Assembly (NCBI GenBank): GCA_946408825.1
Contig: CAMJTU010000014.1
Location: 17,175 to 81,174, forward strand
Reading direction: 5' to 3'
Length of the DNA: 64,000 nucleotides
DNA from: an uncultured Planctomycetaceae bacterium
GTDB taxonomy: Bacteria; Planctomycetota; Planctomycetia; Pirellulales; Thermoguttaceae
Under the pieces are notes generated by a model, which was not told the origin of the DNA, searched no databases, and saw only the letters and a list, made by a program, of their open reading frames with translations. A program made the translations under genes and the position numbers. Below, piece by piece: positions 8,740-16,781 of the stretch (the stretch's first letter is position 1; every line of letters begins with the position of its first letter).

Positions 8740-9435
8740 ATGGACTGTTTAAACGACAATAAAAAGGGCGGAGGGGCCGTCGCGGTCGCCTTTGATATGG
8801 ACGGTCTCATGTTTGAGACGGAGTCCGTGTATTGGAAATCTGCGGATATCTTATTGGGGCGTCGCGGGCATAAGTATACGCAGGAGCTTTGCGACGCCAC
8901 GATGGGGCGCCCGCCCGAGTGCGCCTTTAGACTTTTCATTGAACGCTTTGCGTTCCCAGAAGATTGGCGCACGCTTCAACGTGAATCGGAAGATATTTTT
9001 ATCGAACTTCTCAAAGACGGATTTGAAACGCAACCGGGATTTCTCGAACTCCTTGAACTCCTCGAGAAACGTGGAATTTCACGAGCCGTCTGCACGTCGA
9101 GCGCGCGTCGCGTCGTCTCCGAGGTTCTCAAAAAAGACGGAATCGGCGAGCGTTTTGACTTCGTTATCACGAGCGACGACATAACGCGCGGCAAGCCCGA
9201 CCCTCAGATTTACCAGCAAGCGGCGGCGCGATTTGGCGTCGCGCCTCATGAGATGCTCGTTTTAGAGGACAGCAGCGCGGGCGCGGCTTCGGCCGCCGCC
9301 GCCGGCGCGCCCTGCTGTATGCTCAAGGCCGCGCATAATTTCAACGCGGATTTCTCTCGCGCCGTCGCCGTCGTCGAACGTCTTGACGCGCCGGAACTCG
9401 TCGCCCTCCTTGCGCCGTCGGGAACGCGACGCTGA
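8740..9435 (+). CDS. HAD-superfamily hydrolase, beta-phosphoglucomutase-like (subfamily IA)
   Basis: 231 residues with every HAD motif: I, FDMDGLMFETE near residue 13 (nucleophile and acid Asp); II, CTSS near 108; III Lys in GKPDPQIY near 151; and IV, LEDSSAGAASAAAAG near 172. The helical cap between motifs I and II is of subfamily IA type. Relatives are sugar-phosphate phosphatases, phosphoglucomutases or general phosphatases in the cytosol; the DMDGLMFETE form is shared with YcjU/GS1-like proteins. RBS AAAGGA at 8728-8733. It follows the GcvPA-like gene after 25 bases. The substrate cannot be told from sequence. Confidence 0.85.
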   Translation: MDCLNDNKKGGGAVAVAFDMDGLMFETESVYWKSADILLGRRGHKYTQELCDATMGRPPECAFRLFIERFAFPEDWRTLQRESEDIFIELLKDGFETQPGFLELLELLEKRGISRAVCTSSARRVVSEVLKKDGIGERFDFVITSDDITRGKPDPQIYQQAAARFGVAPHEMLVLEDSSAGAASAAAAGAPCCMLKAAHNFNADFSRAVAVVERLDAPELVALLAPSGTRR

Positions 9436-9452
9436 CGCTCGCAGCTTGCCCG

Positions 9453-9481
9453 TTGACGAAGGCGGTTAAATCCCTTACAAT
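9453..9481 (+). promoter_or_regulatory. Predicted sigma-70-type promoter of trkA
   Basis: TTGACG at 9453-9458 and TACAAT at 9476-9481 with a 17-base spacer, 44 bases before the chosen trkA start. Confidence 0.6.
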
Positions 9482-9525
9482 CGGGACGGGTCGGATCCAT
9501 AGGATCGAGGCGTTGGAGGATGACG

Positions 9526-10869
9526 ATGCAGACGCTGGTTTTAGGCGGGGGAACCGTCGGCGGGTTTATTGCGAAACGATTGAGCGAACAGGGACACGAC
9601 GTTACCGTCGTCGAGGTTCGTAACGACGTTTGTCGCGAACTTGACCAGAACGACGTTCGCGTGATTTGTGGGGACGCGTTGAAGGCGAGCGTTCTTTTTC
9701 AGGCTGGCGCGACGACGGCGGACGTGTGCTTTGCGCTCACGAGCAGCGACGAAGCGAATCTTTTGGCGGGGAGCGTTGCTCGAGGGATGGGGACGCGCCG
9801 GGTTGCGGCGCGCATCAATTCGATAGCGTATCGAGATTTCGCGTCCTTTGATTATCGTCGTCACTTTCTCATCGACCGTTTCTTAACGCAGGACTACCTC
9901 ACCGCCGTCGAACTCGCGCGGCGAATACGCGAGCCCGGCTCGATGATTATCGAACATTTTGCGAGCGGCGAGTTGGAACTTCAGGACGTGCTGATATCGC
10001 AGCCTTCGGCGCTAACAGGCAAACCGCTTTCAACGTTGAAACTTCCACGCGACGTGCGAGTCGGAGCGATTACTCGGGACGGCGTTTCGCATATCGCGAC
10101 GGCGGACGACGAGATCGAACTGGGCGATCGCGTGGCGCTCATGGGCGCGCGCTCTCAAGTTGAGAAGATTAAGAAGGAACTTAAGACAGGTTCCGTTCGT
10201 AAACGGTACGTTATGATCGCCGGAGGCGGAGAGACAGGCGCCAATATCGCTCGCGTTTTGTTTCGTCGTGGGTACAACGTCAAAATCTTTGAACGCAACA
10301 TGGAGAGATGTAAGCAGTTGGCGTTTCAGTTTGGCGACTCTGCGACGATCGTCCATGGCGACAGTCGTCGAAAGGCGATTTTAGACGAGGAAGACGCAGG
10401 CAAAGCCGACTTTTTCCTCGGCTGCACCGGCGACGACGAGTACAATATCATGGCGTGCGTCGAGGCGCGCGATCTTGGCGCGAAGGCGTGTCTTTCGGTA
10501 ATACGTCACGGAGATTACGCAAGTATCGTCGAGAAACTTGGCGTCACGGAAGCGGTGAGTCCATATGAGGTTATGGCGCGTCAAGCCGAAGGGTTTATGC
10601 ATGCCGGCGCGCTCGTTTTTCGGAATTCGACGATTTTAAACGGTCCTGCGGACGTCGTTGAAATCGAGGTCGGCGAGAATTCAGCGGCGACTCGTTTAAC
10701 GCTACGCGATTTGAAACTGCCGCGCCCGACGTTGTTGGCGTCGGTAATTCGCGACAACCAGGTCGTCATGCCGCATGCGGAGTTTATTTTTGAGAGGGGC
10801 GACGTCGTCGTTGGATTGACCGACGCGCCCAATGTCGACGAACTTGTCAAGCTTTTTGAAGCCGCGTAG
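9526..10869 (+). CDS. trkA: Trk potassium uptake system, peripheral NAD-binding subunit TrkA
   Basis: 447 residues arranged as two tandem RCK units. The first Rossmann motif, GGGTVGGFIAKRL, starts at residue 6 and is followed by the DVTVVE strand whose acidic end binds NAD; its RCK_C lobe is near 135-215. The second Rossmann motif, AGGGETGANIARVL, is near 232, with FERNMERCKQLA after it, and a second RCK_C lobe closes the protein. TrkA gates the TrkH/TrkG potassium channel on the inner face of the membrane; no trkH is in this window. GGAGG at 9515-9519 touches the ATG at 9520 but is well placed for ATG 9526, so I use 9526. A promoter lies at 9453-9481. Confidence 0.92.
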   Translation: MQTLVLGGGTVGGFIAKRLSEQGHDVTVVEVRNDVCRELDQNDVRVICGDALKASVLFQAGATTADVCFALTSSDEANLLAGSVARGMGTRRVAARINSIAYRDFASFDYRRHFLIDRFLTQDYLTAVELARRIREPGSMIIEHFASGELELQDVLISQPSALTGKPLSTLKLPRDVRVGAITRDGVSHIATADDEIELGDRVALMGARSQVEKIKKELKTGSVRKRYVMIAGGGETGANIARVLFRRGYNVKIFERNMERCKQLAFQFGDSATIVHGDSRRKAILDEEDAGKADFFLGCTGDDEYNIMACVEARDLGAKACLSVIRHGDYASIVEKLGVTEAVSPYEVMARQAEGFMHAGALVFRNSTILNGPADVVEIEVGENSAATRLTLRDLKLPRPTLLASVIRDNQVVMPHAEFIFERGDVVVGLTDAPNVDELVKLFEAA

Positions 10870-10958
10870 CTTCTGCGAATCGCGTTTTATTTTGAGCGGC
10901 GTTCCCAGACGCCGCGCTTGATTGTCGTTTGCCGCATGGTTGTGGCGGGAGTCGTTTT

Positions 10959-11897
10959 ATGGAAAGAAGAAGTTTTGTCTTTGTCGCTCTTGCGCTGACG
11001 TTGGCGACTGTGGTCGTCGCCGGATGCTCCGGTTCGAATCGTCAGGCGGAAAATTTTTGTCTCACAGGAATGGAGCGGCTTCGAGACAACGATCTCTCCG
11101 AGGCGAGTTCCTGCTTTCGTAAGGCGATAGAGCTTAATCCGCGCATGGCCGCGCCTCGCGTGGGACTGGGCGAGATTGCGCTCCGCGATTACGATTACGC
11201 GGAGGCGGAACGCTGCTTCAGCGAGGCGCTGACGCTCGATCCGCGCGTTGTCGAAGCGTTGAGCGGACGCGGCGAAGCGCGACTCGGACTCCGTAAATTT
11301 GACGACGCCATCAAGGATTTTGACGCGACGCTTGCCGTCGATCCTCGACGCGTCGCGGCGCTTGGCGGACGCGGGTATGCGTACGCGCATACGGGGCGCC
11401 TTGACGAAGCGCTGGAAGATTTAAATCGTTGCGTCGAAGAAGAACCGACGAATCCGTACTATTACGTCAATCGAGGTCTGCTCCGTCAGAAGCGCCGCGA
11501 GTATTCGCAAGGAATCGCCGATTTGACGAAGGCGATCGAACTTGAAGCGCCCAATCCGATGAACTATACCGTTCGCGCTCGAATTTACGAGGACGCCGGC
11601 GACTGGGACGCAGCGCTCGCCGATCTCAATAAGGCGTTGGAAATCGATCCGCAGCTTTTCGCCGCCTATAAGTATCGTGGACTGCATTTCAAAGGACTTG
11701 GCGATTGGGAAAACGCGCTCATGGATCTTTCGCGTGCGATTGAAATTAACGGTTCCGATCCTGAAGTCTACTTTGAGCGCGCCGGCGTTCTTAACCAACT
11801 TGGGCGAAAAGACGAAGCGGACGCCGATCTCATGACAGTCGACAAACTCAATCCGGCGATACGTCATGGCGAGCCCAGCGAGTCGCCGATCGATTAA
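10959..11897 (+). CDS. TPR-repeat lipoprotein
   Basis: 312 residues. The N-terminus is a lipoprotein signal with lipobox VVAGC (Cys at residue 23), so the protein is anchored in a membrane facing the periplasm. The rest is about eight consecutive tetratricopeptide repeats (for example NPRMAAPRVGLGEIALRDY, DPRVVEALSGRGEARLGL, DPQLFAAYKYRGLHFKGLG), each about 34 residues with the canonical small residues. Such proteins scaffold envelope complexes; the partner is not apparent. RBS GGGAG at 10947-10951 selects ATG 10959; the frame is open to 10929. It lies between trkA and recG on the same strand. Confidence 0.85.
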   Translation: MERRSFVFVALALTLATVVVAGCSGSNRQAENFCLTGMERLRDNDLSEASSCFRKAIELNPRMAAPRVGLGEIALRDYDYAEAERCFSEALTLDPRVVEALSGRGEARLGLRKFDDAIKDFDATLAVDPRRVAALGGRGYAYAHTGRLDEALEDLNRCVEEEPTNPYYYVNRGLLRQKRREYSQGIADLTKAIELEAPNPMNYTVRARIYEDAGDWDAALADLNKALEIDPQLFAAYKYRGLHFKGLGDWENALMDLSRAIEINGSDPEVYFERAGVLNQLGRKDEADADLMTVDKLNPAIRHGEPSESPID

Positions 11898-11931
11898 CGC
11901 GTTTTTGACAACTTGGAGTCCATAGTTTAAA

Positions 11932-14430
11932 ATGCAGACGAACGGCGGCTTGTCTCAGACCGACGAAAGACGCGTTCCGCGCGAAACGATCGACGGCGTT
12001 TCGACAAATGGAAACGAATCCCCTACGCAGCGCGAACTTCTGACGCTTCCTGTCGCTCGAATGAAGGGCGTCGGAGCCGCGCGCGCGGAACTCATGGCGA
12101 AGCTGGGAATCCGTCGCGCTTACGATCTGCTTTTCAATTTTCCTAGAGATTATCTTGAGGTTGTTCTCCGTCGGGACGCGACCGCGTTGACGGACGACGC
12201 CGTTCAGTCGATCGCCGGCGAGATTATAGATTTTAGCGTTCGGTATACGCGTCGAGGGACTCTCGTTACGCTCAACGTCGACGTCAAAAAAGACGTCGTT
12301 CAAGCGCTCTGGTTTAACATGCCCTATATCGCGAATTCTTTTCGTCAGGGGCGGCCTCTTATTCTTACGGGCAAACCGAAAAAAAAACAGGGTTTTTGGC
12401 AGTTTTCACACCCTAAGCTCACCTATCTCGATTCAGGTCTTGATATTCCTTGGAATATGGACGGCGCCGAGGGCGAAATAGAAGAGAAATTCGTTTTGCC
12501 CGTCTATTCTTTGACTGAAGGATTGTCGCAGGCGCAGTTGCAACGCGTCGTTCGTGGCGCGCTGGAAACGCTTCCCGATTATCTTCCGGAGGCGCTTCCC
12601 GAGGATTTACGGCAGAAACGCGCGCTTGCGCCGATTGCGGAAGCGATTCGACTGATTCATTATCCTTCGTCCCCGGAAGAAGCGGAGTACGCGCGTCGAC
12701 GGTTTGCGTATCAGGAATTGCTCGTGCTTCAGCTTGCGCTCGCGCTCTGCCGCGCAAGGCGGCGCGTCAATCTTAAGGCGCCGGAGCTCCCCGGCTCCGC
12801 TAAGATCGATTCTCGAATTCGCCGACTTTTTCCCTTTGAACTTACTCCCGCGCAAAACGGCGCGATTGCGGAAATAGCCGCCGATTTAGGGCGTCCCGTT
12901 CCAATGAACCGGCTTTTGCAAGGGGACGTCGGCTCCGGCAAGACCGTCGTCGCGCTCTACGCTGTGTTGCAGGCGGTCGCTAACGGAGCTCAGGCTGTCG
13001 TTATGGCTCCAACGGAAACGCTCGCTCGACAGCATCTTAGGACGATCGACGGTTTTCTTCGCGGAACCGCGACGACGGTCGTTCCCTTCTTTGGCGCGCA
13101 GAAAGCGAGCGAACGCGCGGATATTCTTTCGAAAATTGAAGCCGGGCGCGCGCAAATTGTCGTCGGCACGCAGGCGCTCATTTGCAACACGTTGAAATTT
13201 AAGAAGCTTGGACTTGTCGTTATTGACGAACAGCATAAATTCGGCGTGCGCCAGAGAGCGTCGCTCAAAAATACAGATTCTGATCTGGAGCCGCATTACC
13301 TTGTCATGTCGGCTACCCCGATTCCGCGCAGCATGACGATGACGTTTTTCGGCGATCTCGACGTTTCCGTTATGAGAGGGGCGCCCCCAGGACGGACGGC
13401 GCCGACGACTTCGATCGTGACGGCAAAGACGTTCGAGAGTTGGATGAACTTCGTATGCGCGAGGCTCGACGAAGGACGTCAAGCGTATTTTGTCGTTCCC
13501 CGCGTCGACGACGACGGAACGGAGGGCGATTCAATTACCGGCGACGAGGAACGCGCCTTGTTTGACGCTCCTGAGTACAACGCGTCGACGTCTTTTTCGC
13601 GTCCCTACGGCGCGACGGGCGCATGGACGCGTTGGAACGAGATTGAAGAACCTGAAACAGGGTTCGATTTCGAATCGTCGTCGCCAACGGGAAGGCGAGC
13701 GGCGACGAAAGAGAGCGCGTCGCGTGAAAAGCCCGCGTTAAAGACCGTTGGGAGCGTCTTTCGCGAACTATCAGAGGGATTCTTGAAAAAATACCGCGTC
13801 GGCGTCCTGCACGGGCGCATGACGACCCTTGAAAAAGAATCGACAATGCGTAATTTTCGCGACGGCAAACTACAATGTCTTGTCGCGACGACGGTTATTG
13901 AAGTCGGCGTCGACGTGCCCGAAGCGACGCTTATGACGATTTTCAACGCCGAACGCTTTGGGCTCGCGCAACTTCACCAACTACGCGGACGCGTTACAAG
14001 AGGCAAATATCCCGGTTTCTGCGCCGTTATCCCTACCGAAGGGGCGGTTCCAGATAAGAAAAAGCCCGCGTCTCCCGCGAAGAAAGGGCGTAAATCGTCT
14101 CGGGACCCGAATTCTGCCGAGACGGCGCAGAAAGAAACGCTCGATAGACTCCGATTTTTCTGCGAATCGACCGACGGATTCGAACTCGCCGAGCACGACT
14201 TCGAATTACGCGGTCCCGGCGAACTTCTTGGCTCGAAACAGCACGGATCCGTCGATTCGTTGCGAATTGCAAACCTTTCAAGAGACTTCCGCCTTCTCCA
14301 AGACGCGCGCGGCGACGCCGACGAGATGATTCGAAACGATCCCGGACTTCTAGAGTCTGAACATGCGTTGCTTCGGAAGCAGGTTCTAAGCCGCTATGGG
14401 CGTGCGCTCGATCTTGGAGACGTTGGATAA
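11932..14430 (+). CDS. recG: ATP-dependent DNA helicase RecG
   Basis: 832 residues, longer than the usual 680-700. RecG drives branch migration and fork reversal at stalled replication forks. The wedge/OB domain is in the first 280 residues (MKGVGAARAELMAKLGI, then the OB fold). Lobe 1 holds Walker A GDVGSGKT, PTETLARQH and the DEQH box VIDEQHKFGVRQR, then SATPIPRSM. Lobe 2 holds VLHGRM, ATTVIEVGVDVPEA and FGLAQLHQLRGRVTRG, in which the usual GRG is TRG. The TRG/ARFEL-like end is kept (LRGPGELLGSKQHG). The extra length comes from an acidic, low-complexity insert of about 90 residues between the lobes (around 13500-13770) and a basic insert near 14050-14130. Confidence 0.95.
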   Translation: MQTNGGLSQTDERRVPRETIDGVSTNGNESPTQRELLTLPVARMKGVGAARAELMAKLGIRRAYDLLFNFPRDYLEVVLRRDATALTDDAVQSIAGEIIDFSVRYTRRGTLVTLNVDVKKDVVQALWFNMPYIANSFRQGRPLILTGKPKKKQGFWQFSHPKLTYLDSGLDIPWNMDGAEGEIEEKFVLPVYSLTEGLSQAQLQRVVRGALETLPDYLPEALPEDLRQKRALAPIAEAIRLIHYPSSPEEAEYARRRFAYQELLVLQLALALCRARRRVNLKAPELPGSAKIDSRIRRLFPFELTPAQNGAIAEIAADLGRPVPMNRLLQGDVGSGKTVVALYAVLQAVANGAQAVVMAPTETLARQHLRTIDGFLRGTATTVVPFFGAQKASERADILSKIEAGRAQIVVGTQALICNTLKFKKLGLVVIDEQHKFGVRQRASLKNTDSDLEPHYLVMSATPIPRSMTMTFFGDLDVSVMRGAPPGRTAPTTSIVTAKTFESWMNFVCARLDEGRQAYFVVPRVDDDGTEGDSITGDEERALFDAPEYNASTSFSRPYGATGAWTRWNEIEEPETGFDFESSSPTGRRAATKESASREKPALKTVGSVFRELSEGFLKKYRVGVLHGRMTTLEKESTMRNFRDGKLQCLVATTVIEVGVDVPEATLMTIFNAERFGLAQLHQLRGRVTRGKYPGFCAVIPTEGAVPDKKKPASPAKKGRKSSRDPNSAETAQKETLDRLRFFCESTDGFELAEHDFELRGPGELLGSKQHGSVDSLRIANLSRDFRLLQDARGDADEMIRNDPGLLESEHALLRKQVLSRYGRALDLGDVG

Positions 14431-14553
14431 AACCGACGATTCGGAAACAATCGTTTAGATTTCCCGCACATTCTAGCGATAGAAGAACGAAGAGAGTAAG
14501 ACGCTCGACGCGCTGACGCGGAACGACGCGCGCCTTTCTATTCTGAGTCAATC

Positions 14554-15615
14554 TTATCCTTTACAAACCATGTCCTCGTCGCATTCGGAGCGCGGATGAT
14601 TTTTTTGGTATATTTCGCGCAGACGCGTCATATCGACATGGGTGTAGATTTGCGTTGTCGCGATACTTTCATGACCAAGCATTTCCTGTACTTGGCGCAG
14701 GTCGGCGCCGTTTTGAAGCATGTGCGTCGCGAAACTATGTCGCAGAGAGTGGGGGCTGATATCGGCGGGAGCCCCGATACGAATCGCGTATTTTTTAACA
14801 AGTTCCCAAAGCGCTTCTCTTCGTAATTTACGACCTCGTCGTGAAACAAAGGCGTACGGCGAATCAAGGTTGATTTCTTTTTGGACGCGAAAGAACGTTT
14901 CGCCGCCGTCTTTTAGTCGCCGCGCTCTGCGCGCGCGTCTCTCAAGACGTTCTTTGTATGCGGCGTTTTTCGCGAAAATAATCGGACGCGAGGTCTCCAT
15001 CCAGCGTTTGTACGCGTCGACAGCCACTTCGCCGAGGTTGAGAATCTGTTCCTTCGACCCCTTGCCGACGCGACGACAGCACGCGCGTTCAAGATAGACG
15101 TCGTCCGTTCTGAGATTCACGACTTCCGAGGCGCGCATCCCCGTCGCGTAGCAGAATTCAAGAATAGCGCGGTCTCGAATCCACATTTCGTCGACGTCTG
15201 GGCGCGGCTCGACGAGTAGCCTATCGATTTGTCCCGTCGTTAGAACCGTCGGCAATCGTTCCCACTGTCTAGGGCTGACGAGAAGGTCGGCGATGTTTTG
15301 ACGGAGAACGCCTTCGCCGACTAAAAAGCGAAAGAAAACGCGCAGCGACGTGAGATTTCGCGCGATCGACGCGGGAGAAAGACCCTCGTCGCGAAGACGG
15401 CCGGGAAAATCGGCCAGTTCTTGAATCGTTAGGTCGGGAATCTTTCGGTCGCCGAGCCAGCGATAAAATCGGATAAGATCGGCACGATACGCAAAACAAG
15501 TGTTGCGCGCGAGCTGACGTTCTCGCGCAATGTACTCGAGAAAACTGCCGAGCCAGTCCCTTTGCGAAGTCGCAAGGGTCGCGGAGTGCGGAGTTAGCGT
15601 TCGACGAGGGGGCAC
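14554..15615 (-). CDS. Tyrosine recombinase, XerC/XerD type
   Basis: 353 residues. The N-terminal SAM-like core-binding domain (FLEYIARERQLARNTCFAYR) is followed by the catalytic domain with Arg in TGMRASEVVNL, HSLRHSFATHML (His and Arg), LGHESIATTQIYTH (His) and the nucleophile Tyr of that last motif. Xer recombinases resolve chromosome dimers at dif. The usual length is about 300; here an insertion of roughly 40 Arg/Lys-rich residues (around ERLERRARRARRLKDGG) separates the first Arg from the catalytic Lys-strand region. The start codon is GTG (15613-15615) with AAAGGA upstream. XerC or XerD cannot be separated safely. No integron or phage genes adjoin it. Confidence 0.88.
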   Translation of the reverse strand: MPPRRTLTPHSATLATSQRDWLGSFLEYIARERQLARNTCFAYRADLIRFYRWLGDRKIPDLTIQELADFPGRLRDEGLSPASIARNLTSLRVFFRFLVGEGVLRQNIADLLVSPRQWERLPTVLTTGQIDRLLVEPRPDVDEMWIRDRAILEFCYATGMRASEVVNLRTDDVYLERACCRRVGKGSKEQILNLGEVAVDAYKRWMETSRPIIFAKNAAYKERLERRARRARRLKDGGETFFRVQKEINLDSPYAFVSRRGRKLRREALWELVKKYAIRIGAPADISPHSLRHSFATHMLQNGADLRQVQEMLGHESIATTQIYTHVDMTRLREIYQKNHPRSECDEDMVCKG

Positions 15616-15681
15616 GACGTTTTTCCTTTAACAACGGTTGAAAACCGGAGGACGGACTTGGCGGCGTTTGACGACTCGAAG

Positions 15682-16620
15682 TCAAGGCTTGTTCTGTTCT
15701 TCAACGAACTTGAAGTTATACGACGGCTGTTCGCCGATTCCCTCGACGCGGAGCGCGTCTTTGCCAAGTTCGACGTATGCGTAAGCGGTCGTTTCCGTTT
15801 CGACAATCCCTCGAAGCGTAATGTGCGCGACGTTGTTGCGCTCGCCATAGGAGCCTTCGTGCAAATGTCCCGCCATATAGGCTTTGACACAAGGACGGCG
15901 ATCCAAAATCTCGAGAATTTCGCGTCCGTTCCACGTCGAAACGCCAAGATCCGAATAATAGATTCCGACGTTGACGAGGGACGCAAGGCGCGTTCGGGGA
16001 CTGTTATGCGTTTTTGAGTTCGCGTAGAGCGGGAAGTGGGAGCAGACGAGGACGTTCTGGCCCTCTTTTTCCGCTTCTTGGAGTTTCTTATCGAGCCATT
16101 CAAGTTGAGTCGCCGAGACGGAACCGTTGTAGTTGTGCGGTTCTGATCCGTCGGCGAGCTTTCGTTTGGCGCGTTCCTTCTGAGCCGCGCGCTTTTCGGC
16201 GTCGTTTTCCGCCGCGTAGAGGCTGATTTCGTTCCCGTTGAGGACGACGACGCGCCATTTGTTCGATTCGTCGTCCCGGTCGACGAGCGAGAAATCGTAA
16301 TAACCGGGCTTCTTGAGGTTGAAGACGTCGTAAACTTCCGCTTTCTTGTCGAGAGGCACGGAGAAGTCGTGGTTGCCGAGTACGTGTCGCCATTTGACTT
16401 TACCGCGCTCGGCAGAGACGCCAAGAACCTCTTTGATTGCGAGCGCGTTTTCCCAATCATGGTCGTACGCGTCGCCGAAGTTCATTGCGAAGGCGACGTC
16501 CGCCCTGGAGAACTCGCCGACCGCGGAGAGAAGTTTTTCATACGAAGCGCGATAGTGACGACCAATCTTGTCGTCCGCGTCGGCATATTGAACGTCGGCG
16601 ATAGCGGCAAATCGGATCAT
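15682..16620 (-). CDS. Calcineurin-like metallophosphoesterase, ADPRibase-Mn / CDP-alcohol phosphatase type
   Basis: 312 residues, cytosolic (no signal). The metal-binding motifs occur in order: ADVQYAD near residue 8 (Asp and the DxQ form that marks the ADP-ribose/CDP-alcohol diphosphatase group), NFGDAYDHDW near 48, LGNHDF near 80, VLVCSHFPLYANS near 196 and MAGHLHEGSYG near 245. Relatives hydrolyse ADP-ribose, CDP-choline or CDP-glycerol with Mn. A lysine/glutamate-rich helical insert lies near 130-165. RBS AAGGAGA sits before ATG 16620. It lies 66 bases downstream of xer's start on the same strand, so co-transcription is likely. Confidence 0.85.
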   Translation of the reverse strand: MIRFAAIADVQYADADDKIGRHYRASYEKLLSAVGEFSRADVAFAMNFGDAYDHDWENALAIKEVLGVSAERGKVKWRHVLGNHDFSVPLDKKAEVYDVFNLKKPGYYDFSLVDRDDESNKWRVVVLNGNEISLYAAENDAEKRAAQKERAKRKLADGSEPHNYNGSVSATQLEWLDKKLQEAEKEGQNVLVCSHFPLYANSKTHNSPRTRLASLVNVGIYYSDLGVSTWNGREILEILDRRPCVKAYMAGHLHEGSYGERNNVAHITLRGIVETETTAYAYVELGKDALRVEGIGEQPSYNFKFVEEQNKP

Positions 16621-16685
16621 GAGTTCTCCTTCGATAAAACGTGGAAAGAACGACTTGAACGACAGACGTACGTGTCTATTATAGC

Positions 16686-16723
16686 AGAAAAAGCCTGCGA
16701 GGAAAATCGCGCAGGCTTTTTCT
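16686..16723. terminator. Intrinsic terminator after the large LEPR gene
   Basis: A 14-bp perfect stem (16686-16699 with 16710-16723) with a 10-base loop; the outer stem is a run of A on one arm and T on the other, so it can work on both strands. It follows the minus-strand LEPR gene that ends at 16782. Confidence 0.8.
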
Positions 16724-16781
16724 GGTCATATCACGACGGTTTTCATTTGCAAGAACCGTTTTTTTAGGGCGTTTCGTGACG

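Noticed and set aside
14554..15615. Integron or phage integrase
   Set aside because: Neighbours are recG and a phosphoesterase; no attachment site duplicate, tRNA disruption, gene cassette or phage gene is near, and the protein has the XerC/D layout.
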